DNA of 64,000 nucleotides from an uncultured bacterium (GCA_905215775.1 CAJMRM010000004.1:21178-85177); one strand, 5' to 3'. Counted from the first letter of the stretch, positions 49,130 to 58,875 are shown. Numbers and translations are program-made. The notes: generated from the sequence alone by a model not told the origin.

Positions 49130-50680
49130 ATGGCCAAGGAAATACTTAGAATGGAAGACGTTACCAAGATCTATGACAATGGGTTTGTGGCCAACAAAAA
49201 CGTCACGTTCTGGCTTCATGAGAGCGAGATCCTGGCTCTCGTGGGTGAAAACGGCGCCGGAAAAACGACGCTGATGAAGGTATTGTTCGGACTGGAAACG
49301 CCCCAGACCGGAAAAGTGTATATGGACGGGAAAGAGGTAAAGATCCTCAATACCCTGGACGCCATTGAAAAAGGAATCGGTATGGTCCACCAGCATTTCA
49401 TGCTGATCCCGTCCTTAACGGTGGCAGAGAATGTGGTCCTGGGCGTGGAACCCATGAAGAACGGCCTTTTTGATTTTAAAAAGGCAGTGGAAATGACGGA
49501 AGAGGTGGCGAAGAAATATAACTTCAATATTGATCCCATGGCCAAGGTCAGCGATCTTTCCGTCGGCCAGATGCAGAAGATCGAGATCATGAAGGTTCTC
49601 ATCAAGGGCGCCAAGATCATCATCATGGACGAGCCTACGGCAGTTTTAACGCCCCAGGAGACGGAGGAGCTGTTTGAACAGCTGATCCTGTTAAGAAACA
49701 GCGGCCATTCCATCATCTTTATTTCCCATAAGCTGGAAGAGGTGAAGCGGATCTGTACACGGGTTACGGTGCTGCGTCACGGCTACTGCCTGGGAAGCTA
49801 TGACTTAAAGGATATGAGCGAGGCCGATATTTCGAGACTCATGGTAGGCCGCGACGTAGTCTTAAAGATCGAGAAGGAAGATCCCACTGTGGGAAAGACG
49901 GTGCTTAGTATCCGGAACCTGGTGAAGAACAGCGTTTCCGGAAAGCGTGTCCTGGATGATGTTTCCTTTGACATCCATGAGGGCGAGGTCATCGGAATCG
50001 CCGGCGTGGAAGGAAACGGCCAGTCGGCCCTTTCTGACGTGCTGGCCGGAATGGAAAGCTTTTCCTCCGGAACGGTGGAATTGAACGGCCACGACATCAA
50101 GGGAAAGAACGTCCATGAGATCCGCCAGATGGGCCTTGCCTATATCCCCGAGGACCGGATGCAGTACGGCTGCGCCGGAGATATGTCCATCCGGGACAAT
50201 ATCATTGCAGACCGGTATTTCAAAAAGGAATATAGAAACGGCCTGTTCATCAACCATAAGCATATCGACGAGATCGTGGACCAGTATATCAAGGATTTTG
50301 AGATCGCCTGCGACGATAAGAGAGAGCCGGTGCGTATGCTTTCCGGCGGAAATATCCAGAAGGTAGTCGTTGCCCGCGAGTTCACATCAGGCTCCAATTT
50401 CATCCTGGCCAACCAGCCGACCCGAGGCATCGACGTGGGCGCGGCTGAGATGATCCGTAAGACCATCGTAAAAAAATCCAGGGAAGAGGGAACGGCGACG
50501 CTGCTGATCTCTGCGGACCTGAACGAGGTACTGGAGTGCTCTGACCGGCTTTTAGTCATGAGAAAGGGAAAGATCGTGGCGGCATTCAGAAAAGCCAACG
50601 AGGTTTCCGAGGAAGAGCTGGGCGAGTACATGCTGGGGCTTAAGACCATGACCCCGGAGGAAATGGAGGGCCTGTTATGA
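49130..50680 (+). CDS. Nucleoside ABC importer ATPase (double domain)
   Basis: A 516-residue protein with two fused ABC ATPase domains, as in sugar- and BMP-type nucleoside importers (NupO/BmpC). Domain 1 is canonical: GENGAGKTT, LSVGQMQK, IIIMDEPTAVL. Domain 2 is degenerate as usual in this family: Walker A GVEGNGQS lacks the Lys, the signature is LSGGNIQK, and Walker B reads LANQPTRGID with Asn-Gln for Asp-Glu. The start at 49130 has AGGAGG at 9 nt; ATG 49124 is too close to it. The first permease overlaps by 4 bp. Confidence 0.92.
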   Translation: MAKEILRMEDVTKIYDNGFVANKNVTFWLHESEILALVGENGAGKTTLMKVLFGLETPQTGKVYMDGKEVKILNTLDAIEKGIGMVHQHFMLIPSLTVAENVVLGVEPMKNGLFDFKKAVEMTEEVAKKYNFNIDPMAKVSDLSVGQMQKIEIMKVLIKGAKIIIMDEPTAVLTPQETEELFEQLILLRNSGHSIIFISHKLEEVKRICTRVTVLRHGYCLGSYDLKDMSEADISRLMVGRDVVLKIEKEDPTVGKTVLSIRNLVKNSVSGKRVLDDVSFDIHEGEVIGIAGVEGNGQSALSDVLAGMESFSSGTVELNGHDIKGKNVHEIRQMGLAYIPEDRMQYGCAGDMSIRDNIIADRYFKKEYRNGLFINHKHIDEIVDQYIKDFEIACDDKREPVRMLSGGNIQKVVVAREFTSGSNFILANQPTRGIDVGAAEMIRKTIVKKSREEGTATLLISADLNEVLECSDRLLVMRKGKIVAAFRKANEVSEEELGEYMLGLKTMTPEEMEGLL

Positions 50681-51798
50681 ATAAAACAAGCAGAGTAGAA
50701 TTTACCGTTGAGCTGGTCCGGATCCTGACTGCCATTGCCATCGCCTATGCTGTGGCTCTGGTGACCCTGTTTGCAGTCAGCGATGATCCGGTCTACATCA
50801 TCCAGCAGTTCGTGCTGGGGCCGTTCTCGTCTGTGAGAAGAATCGGAAGCATCATTAACCTTGCGATCCCGTTTACCTTCACAGGGCTGTGCTTCTGTTT
50901 CATGTATGCGGTAAATAAGTTCAACCTGGCCGGCGAGGGCATCTTCATGTTTGCCGGCTGTGTGATCTCCTGGGTTGCCATTAAGCTGGGAGAAAGCGTT
51001 CCCGCTCCCGTTATGATCGGTCTGCTGCTGGTCATCGGTGCGCTGACAGGCGTTGTGGTCTCCGCCCTTCCTGCGTGGCTGGATTCCAAATTCAACGCAA
51101 ACATCGTTGTTTCGTCCTTAATGTTAAACAGTATCCTCATGTTCCTTTCCATCTATATCATGATGTATACCATGAGAGATACCACCATCGGCTCCCTGGG
51201 CTCCCTGCCCATCCCGGCCAATGCCAAGCTGCCGCAGATCTTCGGAAAGTTCCGGATCCAGGCAGGACTGGTGATCGCTCTGATCGCCGTGGTCCTGGTG
51301 GCGGTGCTGTTCTATAAGATGGTATTCGGGTATAAGATGAGAGTCGTGGGAAGCAACCCGTGGTTTGCCAAGGCCTGTGGAATCAATATGACGGCCACCA
51401 TCGTCTGCGCACAGCTTTTCGGCGGCGCTCTGGCCGGTCTGGGCGGTACCTGTGAGATCCTTGGAAACTATGACCGTTATAACTGGGTCGCTACCACCCA
51501 GCACGGCTTCGACGGCCTGATGGTAGCGGTTTTAGCCAGAAAGAACCCGCTCCTGGTGCCGGTGGCAGCCTGCCTGCTGGCATACATCCGTATCGGTGCG
51601 GACGTGGTAAACTCCAAGGGAGATATCCCCATTGAGTTTATCACCGTGATCCAGGGTATCGTTATCCTGATGGTGGCGGCAGAGGAATTCATGGGAAGAT
51701 ATAAGAAGAAGCTGATCTATAAGGCCGCAGAAGAGGAGCTTGCTGCCAAGGAAAAGGCAGAAAAAGAAGCGGCCGCCTCAAAGGGAAAGGAGGAGTAA
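50677..51798 (+). CDS. Nucleoside ABC importer permease 1
   Basis: A 373-residue membrane protein of the BPD_transp_2 (LivH/RbsC-like) class with about nine to ten hydrophobic segments and the family phrase RVVGSNPWFAKACGIN. A Lys/Glu/Ala-rich C-terminal tail (about 345-373) is unusual but may just be a soluble tail. It overlaps the ATPase gene by an ATGA. It pairs with the second permease as the heterodimeric channel. Confidence 0.9.
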   Translation: MNKTSRVEFTVELVRILTAIAIAYAVALVTLFAVSDDPVYIIQQFVLGPFSSVRRIGSIINLAIPFTFTGLCFCFMYAVNKFNLAGEGIFMFAGCVISWVAIKLGESVPAPVMIGLLLVIGALTGVVVSALPAWLDSKFNANIVVSSLMLNSILMFLSIYIMMYTMRDTTIGSLGSLPIPANAKLPQIFGKFRIQAGLVIALIAVVLVAVLFYKMVFGYKMRVVGSNPWFAKACGINMTATIVCAQLFGGALAGLGGTCEILGNYDRYNWVATTQHGFDGLMVAVLARKNPLLVPVAACLLAYIRIGADVVNSKGDIPIEFITVIQGIVILMVAAEEFMGRYKKKLIYKAAEEELAAKEKAEKEAAASKGKEE

Positions 51799-51801
51799 GC
51801 A

Positions 51802-52734
51802 ATGCTGACACTGGACTGGATCGGTAATTTTGGATATTCTGTTTTAAGGCTGTCAACTCCCCTGATCTTTGCAGGTATGGCAGCGGTGATCAGTAAGAAG
51901 GCCGGAATGATGAACATGGCCCTGGAAGGCATGATGCTCTGCGCGGCCCTGGGCGGTGTTGTGTTTGCGGGAATGACCGGAAACGTATGGATCGGTCTTC
52001 TGGGAGCTGTGGTGATCGGAGTTCTGGTGGGCGCCGTCATTGCCTTCTCCAGCCTGTCGGGAAGGACGGATCTTTACCTGACGTGTATCGCCGTGAACCT
52101 GGCGGCCACAGGAGGCACGGTCTTTGTTATGTATCTGCTGACCGGAGAGAAGGCAACCACATCTGCGGCGATCAAGGCGTACACCCTTCCGACCGTGGTG
52201 CTTCCGCTGATCAATAAGATCCCGCTGATCGGCCCCATGCTTTCGGGGCATAATATTCTGACGTACCTGGCGTTCCTTTCGATCTTTGCCGTGTGGTTCT
52301 TCCTTACGAGGACAAGACTGGGGTTACGGCTCCGGGCAGTGGGAGAGAACGACAAGGCGGCTGCATCCGTCGGCATCAACGTAAAGAGGATCGGATACAT
52401 TTCCTTCCTGATCTCCGGCGTGCTCTGCGGCTTCGGCGGCGCGTTCATGTCCATGGGCTGGGTAAGCTTCTTTATGAAGAACATGGTCAATGGGCGAGGC
52501 TACATCGGACTTTCTGCCTGTAATATCGCAGGCGGCGATCCTTTGGGGGCAGGCGTTGCGGCCGTATTCTTCGGACTCAGTGACGCAGCGGCTACCAGCT
52601 TAAAGAGCCAGACCAGCTTCCCAACGGAGTTCCTGGAGATGATCCCCTACGCAGCCACCATCATTGCCCTTATGGTATTCGGAATGCTGCGCATGAACCG
52701 CCAGAAGAAGATCGAGAAGGGAAGCCAGCAGTAG
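51802..52734 (+). CDS. Nucleoside ABC importer permease 2
   Basis: A 310-residue membrane protein with about eight to nine segments, homologous to NupQ-type permeases. The loop LRAVGENDKAAASVGIN is the equivalent of the EAA-like coupling helix seen in permease 1 (about residue 175). AAAGGAGG lies before the ATG, 3 bp after permease 1. The second nucleoside hydrolase follows 15 bp later in the same operon. Confidence 0.9.
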   Translation: MLTLDWIGNFGYSVLRLSTPLIFAGMAAVISKKAGMMNMALEGMMLCAALGGVVFAGMTGNVWIGLLGAVVIGVLVGAVIAFSSLSGRTDLYLTCIAVNLAATGGTVFVMYLLTGEKATTSAAIKAYTLPTVVLPLINKIPLIGPMLSGHNILTYLAFLSIFAVWFFLTRTRLGLRLRAVGENDKAAASVGINVKRIGYISFLISGVLCGFGGAFMSMGWVSFFMKNMVNGRGYIGLSACNIAGGDPLGAGVAAVFFGLSDAAATSLKSQTSFPTEFLEMIPYAATIIALMVFGMLRMNRQKKIEKGSQQ

Positions 52735-52749
52735 CATAAGGAGAAGATT

Positions 52750-53724
52750 ATGGACAAAAAACGGAAAGTGATCATTGACTGCGATCCGGGAATCGACGAT
52801 ATGTTCGCCCTGATCCTGTGCATCCGCCATCTGGATGTACGGGGGATCGTGGCAGTGGGAGGAAATACCGGGCTGGAGTATACCCAGCGGAACGCCAGGT
52901 TTGCCACAGAGCTGACGGGGCGTCCGGATATCCCGGTGTATGCCGGATATGACATGCCGATGTTAAACCAGCTGGTGCGGGCCACAAAGGTCCATGGAAG
53001 CGGCGGCATCGGGGACATTGAGATCCAGGAGCCGGAAAAGAAGCTGGAAAAGGAGCATGGAGCCGATTTCCTGATCCGTACCTTTATGGAAAACGATGAT
53101 ATTTCCCTGATCACCCTTGGACCGCTGACCAATGTGGCCCAGGCGATCCTTAAGGAGCCGGAATTAAAGAAGCGGATCCCGGAGATCCTCTGTATGGGCG
53201 GCTCTGCCACCAGCGGAAACGCCACGCCTGCGGCGGAGTTCAATATCCTGGTGGACCCGGAGGCGGCAAAGATCGTCTTTGAGTCGGGGATCCCCATTAA
53301 AATGGCAGGGCTGAACCTGACCCGCCAGAACCATATGGATATGGGAGATGTGGAGCAGCTGCGGGCCATCGGCGGTACGGTGGGAGATTTTGCCGCAGAT
53401 ATCCTGGAGTTTTCTGTGAAGAATTCGGACTTTACCTCCATCTGTGATGCCTGCGCTGTGGCCTGGTGGGTGGATGACCGGGTTATTACAAAGAGCATCC
53501 AGACCCGGGTGGACGTGGAAACCAAGGGCGAGTTCACAAGAGGCATGACCGTCTGCGACTGGCGCGACTTTATGGGAACAGATCCGGAGCAGGAGATTTC
53601 CAGAGAAAAATGCTGGAATAAATACAAGACCTCCGGCAGCGTGGAAGTGGCCATGGAATTTGACCAGAAGCGGTTCCGGGAGGTACTCTTTGATACGGTA
53701 AGATCGTATAAGGAAATGAATTAG
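52750..53724 (+). CDS. Nucleoside hydrolase, second copy
   Basis: A 324-residue nucleoside hydrolase with IIDCDPGIDDM at the N terminus, TLGPLTNVAQAI, LCMGGSA and TPAAEFNILVDP. In place of the common late His it shows SICDACAVAWW, so the active site near the base differs from copy one and the specificity may too. It is the last gene of the importer operon: AAGGAG upstream and a strong terminator 17 bp downstream. Confidence 0.9.
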   Translation: MDKKRKVIIDCDPGIDDMFALILCIRHLDVRGIVAVGGNTGLEYTQRNARFATELTGRPDIPVYAGYDMPMLNQLVRATKVHGSGGIGDIEIQEPEKKLEKEHGADFLIRTFMENDDISLITLGPLTNVAQAILKEPELKKRIPEILCMGGSATSGNATPAAEFNILVDPEAAKIVFESGIPIKMAGLNLTRQNHMDMGDVEQLRAIGGTVGDFAADILEFSVKNSDFTSICDACAVAWWVDDRVITKSIQTRVDVETKGEFTRGMTVCDWRDFMGTDPEQEISREKCWNKYKTSGSVEVAMEFDQKRFREVLFDTVRSYKEMN

Positions 53725-53741
53725 CTGAGAAACAGGGCCGG

Positions 53742-53785
53742 GAGCCGGTTTCAGGCCATAGGCCTGTACGGGCCCGGCTCTTTTT
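53742..53785 (+). terminator. Terminator of the nucleoside importer operon
   Basis: GAGCCGG (53742-53748, preceded by GG) pairs with CCGGCTC (53774-53780), with an inner CAGGCC/GGCCTG hairpin (53752-53757 with 53761-53766), and TTTTT follows. Confidence 0.85.
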
Positions 53786-53871
53786 ATGATCGCGGGAGCA
53801 TGCCGCGCGGTGCAGCCGGCGGCAGAGGAAACATAAAACTGCCCCCAACATCATTTTATAAGGAGATCAAT

Positions 53872-55188
53872 ATGCGCACAAAGATCAGTCATGTGACGGT
53901 GGTTACCATGGATGAACAGTTCCATGTTTATGAAAACGGATACGTGGTCCTGGACGGATCAGTGATCCTGGAGGCGGGAGAGGGGAACGGTCCGGCGGAT
54001 GTGGACGAGACAGTGGACGGAAAAAACGGGATCCTGATGCCGGGGATGATCAATACCCACTGCCATATCCCCATGATCCCCTTCCGGTCCCTGGGGGACG
54101 ACTGCTCGGACCGTCTGAGGCGGTTTTTATTTCCGCTGGAGCTGGAGGCCATGAACCGGGAGCTGATCGGCCAGAGCACCCGGTACGGTGTCTGCGAGCT
54201 TCTGCTTTCCGGCGTCACCTCGGTCCTGGATATGTATTATTTTGAGGATCAGGTGGCGGCAGCCTGTGAGGAAATGGGGATCCGGGCGTATGTGGGACAG
54301 ACCATTATTGATATGGAGACATGCGACAGTAAAAATACAGACCAGTCCTTGGCCATGTGTGAGGAGCTGATACAGAAATGGAAGGGTCACGAGCGGATCC
54401 GGCCGGTGGTGGCTCCCCATGCCACCAATACCAACCCGCCGGAGGTATTAAAGGCGGCCTATGGACTGGCAGAACGGTACGGCGTTCCGTATACGCTCCA
54501 CGTGAGCGAGATGGATTATGAGCTGGAGATGTTCCGGGAAACGTATGACCAGACGCCGGCAGAGTTCCTTTACGGACTGGGAGTCCTGGGAGAGCGGACC
54601 ATTGCGGCCCACTGCATCCACATGACAGACCGGGACGTGGAGATTTTTGGAGAGACCGGAGCGAAGATCGCCCACTGCATCGGTTCCAATACAAAATCGG
54701 GAAAGGGCGTATGCCCGGTACGGGATCTTAAGGCGGCGGGAGTGGCCGTGGGAGTGGGGACCGACGGACCGTCCTCGGGAAATACCCTGGATCTGTTCCA
54801 TCAGTTCCGGATGATCCCCGCATTCCAGAGGACCCGCTATCATGACCGCAGTATTTTTACTGCCAGAGACGTGGTGGCCATGGGGACCATCGAGGGAGCC
54901 AGGGTCCTGGGTGCGGAAAAGGAGACTGGCTCCATTGAGCCCGGGAAGCGGGCGGATCTGACTCTGATCGAAACGGAGTCGGTGAACATGTTCCCGGTCT
55001 ATGATCCGTATTCTGCCATCGTATATTCGGCAGACACTTCCAACGTGGACAGCGTCTGGGTGGACGGAAAGCGGCTGGTAAAGGGCCACCGGCTGTGCTT
55101 TGCGGATCTTGCCGCAGAGCGGAGAGCCCTGGACGGCATGATGAAGGAGTTTAAGGAGCGGTCTGTAAAGTATGCGGATATCCGCTAG
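53872..55188 (+). CDS. Amidohydrolase (MTA/SAH or nucleoside/base deaminase type)
   Basis: A 438-residue metal-dependent hydrolase of the amidohydrolase superfamily, closest in appearance to 5'-methylthioadenosine/S-adenosylhomocysteine deaminases and SsnA-like deaminases. The metal ligands are visible: NTHCHIP, LHVSEMD, AAHCIHM and GTDGPSSGNTLDL. AAGGAG precedes ATG 53872; the earlier ATG at 53800 lies in the preceding terminator spacer. The context (nucleoside import and cleavage) favours deamination of adenosine, adenine or a thio-analogue. It is not N-chlorohydrolase specific by sequence. Confidence 0.83.
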   Translation: MRTKISHVTVVTMDEQFHVYENGYVVLDGSVILEAGEGNGPADVDETVDGKNGILMPGMINTHCHIPMIPFRSLGDDCSDRLRRFLFPLELEAMNRELIGQSTRYGVCELLLSGVTSVLDMYYFEDQVAAACEEMGIRAYVGQTIIDMETCDSKNTDQSLAMCEELIQKWKGHERIRPVVAPHATNTNPPEVLKAAYGLAERYGVPYTLHVSEMDYELEMFRETYDQTPAEFLYGLGVLGERTIAAHCIHMTDRDVEIFGETGAKIAHCIGSNTKSGKGVCPVRDLKAAGVAVGVGTDGPSSGNTLDLFHQFRMIPAFQRTRYHDRSIFTARDVVAMGTIEGARVLGAEKETGSIEPGKRADLTLIETESVNMFPVYDPYSAIVYSADTSNVDSVWVDGKRLVKGHRLCFADLAAERRALDGMMKEFKERSVKYADIR

Positions 55189-55229
55189 CAGCCGCATCCA
55201 GTCCGGGCCTCCCGGGAGCTGGAAGGGAA

Positions 55230-56126
55230 CTAGAGGGGCGGAAGGAGCTCCGGAGGAAGGGAGGAGCCCTTGACGGAGACCACGGCCCGGGACACCCTGT
55301 TGGCGTAGGAAATGGAATCCCGCAGAGAGAGACCGTTGGTCAGACAGCCGATAATGGCTCCTGCGTGGGCGTCACCGGCGCCGATGGTGTCCTCCACATG
55401 ATCGGCGGGAATGGACGGGATCAGATAGCTGGTCCCGTCTTTTTCTATGCAGTAAGCGCCCTTTTCTCCCAGGGTCACAATGACGGTATTCCCGGTGATG
55501 GAGCGGAGGTATGCGGCGGCCTCCTCATAGGACGCCTTCCGGCTCATGGCCTCTGCCTCCAGGGCGTTGATGTGGAGGATCGGATGGAGGGCCAGCATCC
55601 GCTTTGTTTTTTCCGGATCCATGTTTCCTACCCGGGCTCCGGGGGCATAGAAAAGCTCCAGGGACGGATGCTCCTCCAGATATTCGATGAGGTTTATTCC
55701 GGTGGGTTCTTCGATCTCCAGGCCGCAGACATAGGTGAGGCCGAAATCCTCTGCCCGGTACGGCTCCATCCATTCCTTCTGGAAGGTGTACTCCACGCCG
55801 TGGTAGGACATGAAGGTCCGCTCTCCGCCGGCCTCCACCAGGCAGTAGCAGCAGCCGTTGTCTTTTTCCGGGACCCGGACAGCAATGGGGATCCCGGCCT
55901 GGGTCATGAGCTTTGCCACATAGTCGCCGTAGGTGCCTCCGCCCACGGGTGTGATGAAGGTGTGGGGAGCGTTTAAGAGCCGTACCATATAGGCGGCGTT
56001 GAAGGCACAGCCGCCGATGGCCATGGACTGGGAGGTGGGGTGGATGTCCTCCTCCGTTTTTGGAAGGTGATGGATATTGATGATGACGTCCACACAGGTG
56101 GAGCCGATGATCAGTGCTGGTTTCAT
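55230..56126 (-). CDS. PfkB-family carbohydrate/nucleoside kinase
   Basis: A 298-residue PfkB kinase with ALIIGSTCVDVIINIHHLP at the start, GGCAFNAAYMVRLL (the substrate Gly-Gly motif with Cys-Ala), and a perfect DTIGAGDAHAGAI anion hole and base near the C terminus. The start at 56126 follows AAGGAGAAG; the upstream Met at 56168 overlaps the -10 and has no site. Its location, convergent with the deaminase, suggests a ribose, pseudouridine or nucleoside substrate, but sequence alone does not decide. Confidence 0.83.
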   Translation of the reverse strand: MKPALIIGSTCVDVIINIHHLPKTEEDIHPTSQSMAIGGCAFNAAYMVRLLNAPHTFITPVGGGTYGDYVAKLMTQAGIPIAVRVPEKDNGCCYCLVEAGGERTFMSYHGVEYTFQKEWMEPYRAEDFGLTYVCGLEIEEPTGINLIEYLEEHPSLELFYAPGARVGNMDPEKTKRMLALHPILHINALEAEAMSRKASYEEAAAYLRSITGNTVIVTLGEKGAYCIEKDGTSYLIPSIPADHVEDTIGAGDAHAGAIIGCLTNGLSLRDSISYANRVSRAVVSVKGSSLPPELLPPL

Positions 56127-56168
56127 GGGATGCTTCTCCTTTTCTGGCGCAATGTCTGTTTCAGCCAT

Positions 56169-56177
56169 ATTATAGCA
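56169..56177 (-). promoter_or_regulatory. Extended -10 of the PfkB kinase gene
   Basis: TGC-TATAAT on the minus strand (-10 at 56169-56174), with a weak -35. The predicted transcript starts near 56162, which excludes the upstream Met at 56168. Confidence 0.55.
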
Positions 56178-56402
56178 TATGCTGCCTGGTTTTACTATGG
56201 ATTTCGGAAGGGAAAGAGGCGCAGAGACATTAAGAAAAATGTAAATGATCGTAAGCGTATTTTTATGGAAGGAGCAGGGACGGGGGCTTATAATGAAAGC
56301 AGAAGCAGCGCGCCCGTCTGGGACGCGGGATCAGGAAGCCCGGGGGGACTGGAGGAACGGACAGGGCCTGGGACAAGAAATAGGGAAAGCGGGGAATGGA
56401 TC

Positions 56403-58088
56403 ATGAGAAAACAGCGGACAGGGAAAATGGCTTTAGGAGCAGGGCTGGCGTTTCTTATGGCCGTGTCTCTGACCGGCTGCGGGACGGGACGTACAGACCG
56501 GGAGGCAGCAGAGACGACGGCCAAGGAGCCGGCAGATGAAACGGAGACGGCGGGATCTGGAGCGAACAGGAATGGAGAGGAATCCCAAGAAGCATCCCGG
56601 GGGAGCGGGGCCGGGGAGGCAGAAGAAACGGAAAAAATCCCTGGGCCGGGACAGGACCAGGGGAGGCCGCTGTTTGTGGAGACCCGGAGGAGCTACGACG
56701 GAGAATGGCAGGAGCAGAGGTGCCTGCTTCAAAGCCGCTGGGACGGGCTGTACGTTCCTGTGGACGGCTGGGAGGCGCTGGAGGACAGCCTGGACCAGTA
56801 CAACGCAGAGACGGCCCGGGAGACGGAGGAACGATTTAAGGAAAATCTTTCTCTGGTCAGGGAATATCCTCCGGAGCCCGGTCAGGAATATTTTCTTGAG
56901 CGGAGGATCCGGGTACAGCGGGCAGACAGTCGGATCGTAAGCTTTTGGGATATGGATTCCTCCTATGTGGGCGGCGCCCACGGGAGCTATTATGCCCATG
57001 GGGTGAATTTTGACCCGGAGACAGGAAGGCGGCTGGAATTTTTGGATGTGGTCACAGATGCGGAAGCGGCGTATCAGTATGTGAAGGAGGATATAAAAAG
57101 CCGGGGAGATGGGAGCCTTTATCCGGAATATGAGGAGACGCTGGACTCCCTGTTCCATGATGAAACCGGCGCCGGTGGCCAGCTGGAATGGACCATGGAC
57201 CATACGGGGATCACGGTGGTATTTAACCCGTATGTGCTGGGCCCATGGTCGGAGGGCAGTCTTGAGAGCCGGCTGACCTTTGCGGACTGCCCGGAGCTGA
57301 TCCGGGAATCGTACCGGACCGGGGCGGCCGCAGCGGCGCAGCTTTCAGAGGGAGAGCCCTTTTACGCCGACTGGGACCGGGACGGGGAAAAGGAGGAGTA
57401 TATTTATACGGCCCGGGAGGAGGAAGAAACGTATACGGCGTTCGTTTCCCTGAACCGGACCGGAGAGGGGCAGGAAACGGGAAAGAAAGGGGCCTGGGAG
57501 CTGGAGGGCTACGGGAGCCTTGCGGACGTATGGCTTCTGGAAAGCCGGAATGGAGATGCTTTTTTATGGCTCGAATTTTCCAGGGAAAATGATCTGAGGG
57601 TCCTGGAGGTATTTGCGCTCGAGAATGAAAACGGGACCCAGACGCTCCGGCATGCGGGCTCCTCGGGAGATTCCATGTATGGAAGCTTCATAGGAGATCC
57701 GGAGCATTTTCTCCTGTATGACCGCATCGATCTGCTGGGGACGTATATGGCGTACCGCAGCTTCCATCTGGGGGAGGACGGGATGCCGGAGGCAGACGGA
57801 GCCGTTTATACGATCCCGGGGGCCAGTGACCGGGGGCCGGTGCTCCGGACCGCCGGGGAGCTGCCGGTATGGATCGATGGAAGGGAGGAACGGATCCCGG
57901 CGGGAACGGAGCTTATTTTAAGGGCTGCAGAGCTGCCGGATGAAACGGGGGCTGCCAGGGCAGAGGCGGAGCTTCCAGACGGAAGACGCTGCGAGCTGCG
58001 TCTGGAGAAGGACAGGGACCAGTACCGCTTCCGGATCGGCGGCGCGGATGAATATGAGTGCTTTGAGAGTCTGGGATATGCGGGATGA
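56403..58088 (+). CDS. DUF3298-domain lipoprotein
   Basis: A 561-residue predicted lipoprotein: signal peptide with lipobox SLTGC, then a long acidic linker (about 25-90). A DUF4163/DUF3298 (RsiV-like) region follows (about 95-320; SSYVGGAHGSYY and FDPETGRRLEFLDV). The C-terminal half (about 320-561) was not recognised. The DUF3298 part of RsiV binds lysozyme; whether this protein does is unknown. The start at 56403 follows GGGGAATGG and gives a normal signal peptide; longer frames upstream (from 56040) read through the neighbouring promoter. Confidence 0.78.
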   Translation: MRKQRTGKMALGAGLAFLMAVSLTGCGTGRTDREAAETTAKEPADETETAGSGANRNGEESQEASRGSGAGEAEETEKIPGPGQDQGRPLFVETRRSYDGEWQEQRCLLQSRWDGLYVPVDGWEALEDSLDQYNAETARETEERFKENLSLVREYPPEPGQEYFLERRIRVQRADSRIVSFWDMDSSYVGGAHGSYYAHGVNFDPETGRRLEFLDVVTDAEAAYQYVKEDIKSRGDGSLYPEYEETLDSLFHDETGAGGQLEWTMDHTGITVVFNPYVLGPWSEGSLESRLTFADCPELIRESYRTGAAAAAQLSEGEPFYADWDRDGEKEEYIYTAREEEETYTAFVSLNRTGEGQETGKKGAWELEGYGSLADVWLLESRNGDAFLWLEFSRENDLRVLEVFALENENGTQTLRHAGSSGDSMYGSFIGDPEHFLLYDRIDLLGTYMAYRSFHLGEDGMPEADGAVYTIPGASDRGPVLRTAGELPVWIDGREERIPAGTELILRAAELPDETGAARAEAELPDGRRCELRLEKDRDQYRFRIGGADEYECFESLGYAG

Positions 58089-58110
58089 GGAGGATGGAGA
58101 GGATTGTCCA

Positions 58111-58139
58111 TTGACATTCCCGCCGGTTGCCATTACAAT
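58111..58139 (+). promoter_or_regulatory. Promoter of the transaldolase-like gene
   Basis: TTGACA (58111-58116), 17 bp, TACAAT (58134-58139), about 45 bp before the ATG. Confidence 0.7.
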
Positions 58140-58182
58140 GGAGACAGGTTCAAAAAAATACCCGAACAGGAGGGGGATACCA

Positions 58183-58836
58183 ATGAAATTTTTTATTGAT
58201 ACGGCCAATGTGGACGAGATCCGGAAAGCCAACGATATGGGCGTGATCTGCGGAGTTACGACAAATCCGTCCCTGATCGCAAAAGAGGGAAAGGATTATG
58301 TGGAGACCTTAAAGGAGATCGCATCCATTGTAGACGGTCCCATCAGCGGTGAGGTGAAGGCCACCACCACCGATGCAGAGGGAATGATCGCCGAGGGACG
58401 GGAGATCGCCAAGATCCATCCCAATATGGTGGTGAAGATCCCGATGACCGTGGAGGGCTTAAAGGCAACAAAGGTCCTGGCTTCTGAGGGGATCCGGGTC
58501 AACGTGACGCTGATCTTTTCCGCAAACCAGGCGCTTCTGGCCGCCAGAGCAGGGGCTGCCTTCGTATCGCCGTTCTTAGGCCGCCTGGATGATATTTCCC
58601 AGCCGGGCATCGACCTGATCGAGACGGTTTCGGAGATCTTTAACCTTCACAATATCCAGACGGAGATCATTGCCGCCAGCGTGCGCCATACGATGCATGT
58701 GACAGAGTGCGCTCTGGCAGGAGCCGATATCGCCACAGTTCCCTATAAGGTGATCGAGCAGATGACCCATCATCCGCTGACCGACCAGGGAATCGAAAAG
58801 TTCCGTAAGGATTATGAGGCTGTGTTCGGAAAATAA
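58183..58836 (+). CDS. Transaldolase / fructose-6-phosphate aldolase family protein
   Basis: A 217-residue short transaldolase of the TalC/MipB/FSA type. It starts MKFFIDTANVDEI; the Schiff-base Lys is in MVVKIPMT, followed by INVTLIFS-like NVTLIFSANQA and SPFLGRLDD. It either transfers dihydroxyacetone units in the pentose phosphate pathway or splits fructose 6-phosphate. In a cell feeding on nucleoside ribose it would help return pentose phosphate to glycolysis. AGGAGGGGG precedes the ATG at 58183; a longer frame is inside the lipoprotein gene. Confidence 0.93.
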   Translation: MKFFIDTANVDEIRKANDMGVICGVTTNPSLIAKEGKDYVETLKEIASIVDGPISGEVKATTTDAEGMIAEGREIAKIHPNMVVKIPMTVEGLKATKVLASEGIRVNVTLIFSANQALLAARAGAAFVSPFLGRLDDISQPGIDLIETVSEIFNLHNIQTEIIAASVRHTMHVTECALAGADIATVPYKVIEQMTHHPLTDQGIEKFRKDYEAVFGK

Positions 58837-58875
58837 GAAGGAGAGATCCGGGAAAAATACAATCGAATAGAAAAT

